NCBI RefSeq assembly: GCF_001940785.1
Contig: NZ_MSLS01000020.1
Coordinates: 24,542-88,541 of the forward strand
Reading direction: 5' to 3'
Source: Bacillus sp. MRMR6
GTDB taxonomy: Bacteria; Bacillota; Bacilli; Bacillales; Cytobacillaceae
Length of the DNA: 64,000 bases
The notes beneath the pieces were generated by a model. The model saw only the letters and a program-made list of their open reading frames with translations. It did no database searches and was not told where the DNA came from. Positions 60,216-64,000 of this stretch are shown here, in pieces. Position 1 is the stretch's first letter. The number at the start of each line of letters is the position of its first letter. The position numbers and the translations under genes are program-made.

Positions 60216-61223
60216 ATGAAGAACATGATAGAAGTGAAGAATCTAAGGAAAGAATTTAAAATTTATTCAAGCAGATCGGGTCTAAAAGGGGCATTTAGAG
60301 ATCTATTTACCCGAAACTATAAAATTGTGCCAGCTGTTCATGATATTAGTCTTTCGATTAAACCTGGCGAAATGGTCGGGTATATAGGTGAAAATGGAGC
60401 TGGGAAATCAACGACCATCAAAATGCTTACCGGGATTTTAACGCCCACATCCGGGAGTATAGAGGTAAATGGAATGAATCCGCATAAGGAAAGAGAGCAG
60501 TTTGTCCAGTCGATTGGTGTGGTTTTTGGCCAGCGTTCTCAATTATGGTGGGATATTGCGGTGCAGGAATCGTTCCGCCTGTTGAAAAAGGTTTATAAGG
60601 TGTCTGACGAACAATACAATGAACATATGGCAGATGTGATTAAAACCTTAGATATTGAGAAGCTATTAGATAAGCCTGTCCGTAAATTATCACTGGGGCA
60701 AAGAATGAGGTGTGAACTGGCTGCTGCGTTGATACATAATCCGCCATTGTTATTTTTAGATGAGCCTACAATTGGTTTAGATGTGTTAGTTAAATTAAAA
60801 ATCCGAGATTTTTTAAAGAAAATCAATGAAAAATACAATACCACAATTCTTTTAACAACCCATGATATATCAGATATCGAGGCCTTATGCGAGCGCGTGG
60901 TAATGCTGGATGAAGGAAAAGTAATTTACGATGGAGCGTTAAGGAGTTTAAAAGAAAAATGGGGCGAAGGAAAACAACTCCAATTTCAATTTCTTGAATT
61001 AATTAACATATCCGAACTGGATAAGGTGACAGAGGACTTACCAGTAAAATGGGAGCAGAATGAAAAGGAACAGGTTTATGTGGCTAGTTTGGAGGATGAT
61101 GACGAGATGATTTCGCAAGTAATTGCAAAGGTCGTAGCAGCCTTTAAAATTAAGGACATTAAGATAAACGAAACCTCAACGGAAGAAATCATCCGAAATA
61201 TCTATGAAAAAGGAATTGTTTAA
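60216..61223 (+). CDS. ABC transporter ATP-binding protein (DUF990-type exporter)
   Basis: ATPase of an ABC-2-type exporter, 335 aa: longer than typical because of an N-terminal extension after RKEFKIYSSRSGLKGAF and a C-terminal regulatory part. Motifs: Walker A GENGAGKST, Q-loop GQRSQLWWD, signature LSLGQRMRCELA, Walker B LLFLDEPTIGLD, H-loop TTHDISD. The GQRSQLWWD sequence is typical of ATPases working with two different DUF990/ABC-2 permeases, which indeed follow. AGGAGG precedes the ATG. Substrate unknown; relatives have been linked to antibiotic or toxin efflux. Confidence 0.9.
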   Translation: MKNMIEVKNLRKEFKIYSSRSGLKGAFRDLFTRNYKIVPAVHDISLSIKPGEMVGYIGENGAGKSTTIKMLTGILTPTSGSIEVNGMNPHKEREQFVQSIGVVFGQRSQLWWDIAVQESFRLLKKVYKVSDEQYNEHMADVIKTLDIEKLLDKPVRKLSLGQRMRCELAAALIHNPPLLFLDEPTIGLDVLVKLKIRDFLKKINEKYNTTILLTTHDISDIEALCERVVMLDEGKVIYDGALRSLKEKWGEGKQLQFQFLELINISELDKVTEDLPVKWEQNEKEQVYVASLEDDDEMISQVIAKVVAAFKIKDIKINETSTEEIIRNIYEKGIV

Positions 61224-61238
61224 GAGGGAGAGCGGAAA

Positions 61239-62030
61239 TTGGATAAATATCTTGAAATGATTAGAATACGTTTTTTGATGATGCTCGCGTATCGGACAAA
61301 TTATTATACGGGCATCCTCATCTATAGCATTAACATTGGGGCGTATTATTTTTTATGGTCGGCAATCTATGGAGGGAAGGAAGAAATCCAGGGCCTTTCG
61401 ATTCTGCAAATGACTACTTATGTTGCGGTATCATGGATGGCTAGAGCATTTTACTTTAATAATCTTGATCGAGAAATGGCGCTGGAGATTAAGGAAGGTA
61501 AAGTTGCGATTGAATTAATTCGACCGTATAACTACCTAGGGATGAAAACCATGCAAGGGCTTGGTGAGGGTATATTTAGGCTATTCTTTTTTTCCGTACC
61601 CGGCCTTCTGATTGTGTCTTTTGTTTTCCCCATACAATTTTCGTGGGATATAAGTGTCTGGGGTATGTTTGCTCTCAGTATTTTACTCAGTTTTCTGATT
61701 AACACCGAACTAAATCTACTCACGGGAATTACCACCTTCTTCTTATATAATAATACTGGACTCATTAGGGCCAAACGTGTGGTAATTGACTTGTTTTCTG
61801 GACTGCTGCTGCCCATTAGCTTTTTTCCCGGGTGGGCTCAAGAAATGATGAAATTTTTACCCTTTCAAGGAATCAGTTATATCCCAAGTATGATTTTTAC
61901 TAATGGTTTTACAGAGCAACAAGCGTGGGATGGTATTTTACATCAATTAATCTGGGTAGTCATTCTAATCCTTCCCATCCAAATATTGTGGTATTTTGCT
62001 AAAAAAGAGCTTGTTATTCAGGGAGGATAG
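61239..62030 (+). CDS. ABC-2 family permease, subunit 1
   Basis: A 263-residue membrane protein with six predicted segments, encoded 15 bp after the ATPase. It starts with TTG after GGGAGAGCGG. The N-terminal MIRIRFLMMLAYRTNYYTGI and the YNYLGMKTMQGLGEG loop are typical of the DUF990/ABC-2 permease group. It probably forms a heterodimer with the next gene's product. Confidence 0.87.
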   Translation: MDKYLEMIRIRFLMMLAYRTNYYTGILIYSINIGAYYFLWSAIYGGKEEIQGLSILQMTTYVAVSWMARAFYFNNLDREMALEIKEGKVAIELIRPYNYLGMKTMQGLGEGIFRLFFFSVPGLLIVSFVFPIQFSWDISVWGMFALSILLSFLINTELNLLTGITTFFLYNNTGLIRAKRVVIDLFSGLLLPISFFPGWAQEMMKFLPFQGISYIPSMIFTNGFTEQQAWDGILHQLIWVVILILPIQILWYFAKKELVIQGG

Positions 62031-62033
62031 GTA

Positions 62034-62819
62034 ATGTTTTATGTTTCGATGTTTTTTCAGTATTTATCACAGTATTTAAAAACTAGATTGCAATATCGGG
62101 CAGATGTATTCGTCGAGTTCCTCTCTGATTTATTATCACAGGCAATCAATCTTATCTTTATATTAGTTGTTTTTGGTCATACCAGTTTGCTGAATGGGTG
62201 GACTAGAGATGAAATCATTTTTATCTATGGGTTTTTTCTTGTACCATACGCAGTATTTTCGGCTTTCTTTAATATTTGGGACTTCAATGAACGCTATATT
62301 GTAAAAGGTGAAATGGATCGTATTTTAACAAGACCGATCCACAGTCTCTTTCAAATTATCCTTGAACGGATCGAGCTGGAATCTTTACTAGGTGCTATAA
62401 CAGGACTGGCCATTATGTTTTATGCGGGAGATAGACTTGGGCTGGATGTGAAATGGATTGACTCCATTATATTTATTATCTTTGTTATTGGCGGGGCACT
62501 TGTATATGGCGGGGTTTTTGTTATGATCGCTTGCATAAGCTTCTGGGCGGATGCAAGAACTAGTATTATGCCTATGATGTACAATATTAGTAATTATGGC
62601 CGTTATCCGGTTGATATCTATAATAAAGTCATCCGTTTTGTATTAACCTGGATTTTGCCATTCGCTTTTGTTGGAGTTTATCCTGCAACCTATTTTCTTG
62701 GAAAAGAAGAATGGTTCATATACGCCTTTCTTACCCCATTTATTGGAGTTAGCTTTTTCACACTCTCAGTTCTTCTTTGGAATCAAGGAGTAAAGAAATA
62801 TCGTGGTGCAGGAAACTAA
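62034..62819 (+). CDS. ABC-2 family permease, subunit 2 (DUF990)
   Basis: A 261-residue, six-segment membrane protein of the DUF990 family, starting 3 bp after the stop of subunit 1 with GGAGGAT as ribosome site. Recognisable are FLSDLLSQAINLIFILVVFG, ERYIVKGEMDRILTRPIHSL and YGRYPVDIYNK, the last close to a conserved loop of this family. With the ATPase and subunit 1 it makes a complete heteromeric exporter. Confidence 0.9.
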   Translation: MFYVSMFFQYLSQYLKTRLQYRADVFVEFLSDLLSQAINLIFILVVFGHTSLLNGWTRDEIIFIYGFFLVPYAVFSAFFNIWDFNERYIVKGEMDRILTRPIHSLFQIILERIELESLLGAITGLAIMFYAGDRLGLDVKWIDSIIFIIFVIGGALVYGGVFVMIACISFWADARTSIMPMMYNISNYGRYPVDIYNKVIRFVLTWILPFAFVGVYPATYFLGKEEWFIYAFLTPFIGVSFFTLSVLLWNQGVKKYRGAGN

Positions 62820-62830
62820 GGAAGTAATAT

Positions 62831-63304
62831 TTGATATTTTATCGTCCAAGCCTGCATATGAATAGACTAACTGAGTTTATTGAGGTGGTTAGTTTGTTTT
62901 ATTTTCTGCTTCCGGTTGTCATCTTTACAATATTTATGAGCCTAAGAACATTATTTATCCCCAACACGATTAAAGGAAAGTTTGTTTCAATTGAAAATGC
63001 ACTATATTTAGGTTCAATGTATTTAACGGTCATCATCGGCTTTGGTCTTATTTACTTGTTATTTGAATTAAGAGGTGTTTCAATCCTAGTGGAGGCCAAT
63101 AAGGATAACGTCTACAATATTTTTGAAACTAGCTTTTACTTCAGTGCGATGACCCTGTTTTCTGTTGGAAATGGGGATGTTGTTCCTCATGGTTTGGGGA
63201 GAATGGTAGCAGTAATTGAAGCATTAATTGGATATACCCTTCCTGCAGCGTTTGTAGCGCGAGCCTTATTAGATGGAAGGAACGAGGAGATATCTACTAA
63301 ATAG
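62831..63304 (+). CDS. Two-pore-domain-type ion channel protein with altered selectivity filter
   Basis: A 157-residue membrane protein with two or three N-terminal segments and a pore region typical of Ion_trans_2 potassium channels: SFYFSAMTLFSVGNGDVVP followed by an inner helix (RMVAVIEALIGYTLPAAFVARALL). The filter reads SVGNGD (111-116) instead of the usual TVGYGD, so ion choice may differ. TTG is the start after AAGGAA; an ATG at 62858 is the alternative. It begins 11 bp after the ABC permease genes and is probably in the same transcript. It has no cytosolic RCK domain. Confidence 0.75.
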   Translation: MIFYRPSLHMNRLTEFIEVVSLFYFLLPVVIFTIFMSLRTLFIPNTIKGKFVSIENALYLGSMYLTVIIGFGLIYLLFELRGVSILVEANKDNVYNIFETSFYFSAMTLFSVGNGDVVPHGLGRMVAVIEALIGYTLPAAFVARALLDGRNEEISTK

Positions 63305-63368
63305 TTGTCTTGTCAGTAAATTTTGGTTAGGCTATGGGAGAGGAAATCTTTCCATGGGGTGATTGAGA

Positions 63369-63836
63369 ATGGCAATAGCGTTAGGAATGAAAGCACCAGA
63401 ATTTACACTTGCTGCAAGTAATGGTGATACGGTCAACTTATCTGATTTTCGCGGAAAAAATGTTGTGCTTTATTTTTACCCAAAGGATATGACTCCTGGG
63501 TGTACAACAGAGGCATGTGATTTTCGTGATCAGATAAGTAATTTTACTGAAGTAAATGCGGTGATTTTAGGAGTAAGTCCAGACCCGATTGACCGCCATC
63601 AAAAGTTTGCTGAAAAATATGGATTACCATTTTTGCTTTTATCAGACACAGAGCATGAAACTGCAGAGGCCTACGGAGTATGGAAGCTAAAGAAAAACTT
63701 TGGCAAAGAATATATGGGGATAGAACGATCTACCTTTATCATTAATAAAGATGGTACATTGGTGAAGGAATGGAAAAAAGTTAAAGTAAAAGGACATGTA
63801 GGGGAAGCATTACTTTATATTAAGGAAAACCTATAA
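63369..63836 (+). CDS. bcp: Thiol peroxidase Bcp (YgaF, peroxiredoxin Q type)
   Basis: Thioredoxin-dependent peroxidase reducing hydroperoxides. The peroxidatic Cys45 and resolving Cys50 are five residues apart in MTPGCTTEACDF, the atypical 2-Cys arrangement of Bcp; VVLYFYPKD and the SPDPIDRHQKFAEKYGLPF stretch are also conserved. The ATG at 63369 follows GGGGTGATTGAGA; the TTG at 63363 is inside the ribosome site. 155 aa is the usual size. In B. subtilis it lies between gsaB and perR, a PerR-related context; perR is not inside this window but may follow. Confidence 0.93.
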   Translation: MAIALGMKAPEFTLAASNGDTVNLSDFRGKNVVLYFYPKDMTPGCTTEACDFRDQISNFTEVNAVILGVSPDPIDRHQKFAEKYGLPFLLLSDTEHETAEAYGVWKLKKNFGKEYMGIERSTFIINKDGTLVKEWKKVKVKGHVGEALLYIKENL

Positions 63837-63931
63837 ATAACGCCTATTTTCACGATTAAAGGCTTTTGTCCAATGCAATAAACCTCATTTTGAATATCAT
63901 TTTATTAGGGCATACCTCCTCAGATAAACGT

Positions 63932-63960
63932 TTAGGGTCGTAAAGACCCTATTTTTTTTG
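63932..63960 (+). terminator. Terminator downstream of bcp
   Basis: AGGGTC, GTAAA, GACCCT, then ATTTTTTTT. The remaining bases to 64000 contain no gene start I can support. Confidence 0.85.
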
Positions 63961-64000
63961 GATTAACTCTATATTTTTTTTAAAAAATTGCCCATAGGTG

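Overview
The window is a 64 kb piece of a low-GC Gram-positive, endospore-forming chromosome of the family Bacillaceae. It carries small acid-soluble spore protein genes (sspK, sspE), a YhcN/YlaJ-type lipoprotein, strong Shine-Dalgarno sites with frequent TTG starts, and two blocks in the Bacillus subtilis order: argC-argJ-argB-argD-carA-carB-argF, and yfhD/yfhE-recX-yfhH-sspK-yfhJ-yfhP-mutY-yfhS-fabL-sspE-ygaB-ygaC-ygaD-ygaE-(gltA)-hemL-...-bcp. The nearest relatives are probably Bacillus/Neobacillus-like species, not B. subtilis itself: glutamate synthase sits inside the yga block and several dispersed repeats resemble those of other Bacillus lineages. No tRNA, rRNA, prophage, complete insertion sequence or CRISPR array was seen.

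Layout. (1) 1-6.9 kb: 5'-truncated BCCT transporter, a DUF4256 protein, an Asn-rich sporulation-type lipoprotein, then a leftward NosD-NosL-NosY-NosF set (nitrous-oxide-reductase accessory proteins) with no nosZ in view. (2) 7.0-14 kb: a two-component system divergent from nosD, a divergent HTH/vWA pair, a polysaccharide deacetylase, a YpuA-like protein, and a di/tripeptide transporter gene broken by an internal deletion. (3) 14-25 kb: lysine riboswitch with an NhaC-type transporter, the membrane-fluidity locus des-desK-desR, an AidB-like acyl-CoA dehydrogenase, a TipA-like MerR regulator with a classic 19-bp-spacer promoter, a PAS-PAS-GGDEF cyclase and a YdcF-type protein. (4) 25-38 kb: the arginine and carbamoyl-phosphate operon, then argG and argH, with ArgR-type operators and a perfect cre site. 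(5) 38-42.2 kb: nitrilase-like hydrolase, two GNAT proteins, SAM riboswitch with homoserine dehydrogenase, a cluster of DnaA boxes and a probable unannotated small RNA. (6) 42.2-64 kb: the yfh/yga housekeeping and spore block, glutamate synthase, hemL, a three-gene ABC-2 exporter, a potassium-channel-like protein and bcp.

How genes work together: argC to argH make arginine from glutamate, and gltA supplies glutamate; argC and gltA both have an almost identical cre sequence about 95-110 bp upstream of their predicted starts. The lysine and SAM riboswitches govern lysine uptake and the homoserine branch of the aspartate family. DesK/DesR sense membrane order and control Des. NosD/F/Y/L should act in extracytoplasmic copper delivery, possibly under the adjacent two-component system.

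Sequence-level points of interest: three copies of a ~150-bp two-hairpin mobile repeat with TTTAT-like target duplications; three exact-length 124-bp tandem units that each fold into a long hairpin; a hairpin between the Shine-Dalgarno and the ATG of gltA that would restore normal spacing; a DnaA-box cluster next to a candidate C-rich sRNA; and NosDFYL without NosZ. All assignments come from reading the sequence and from memory of the families; no database search was run.
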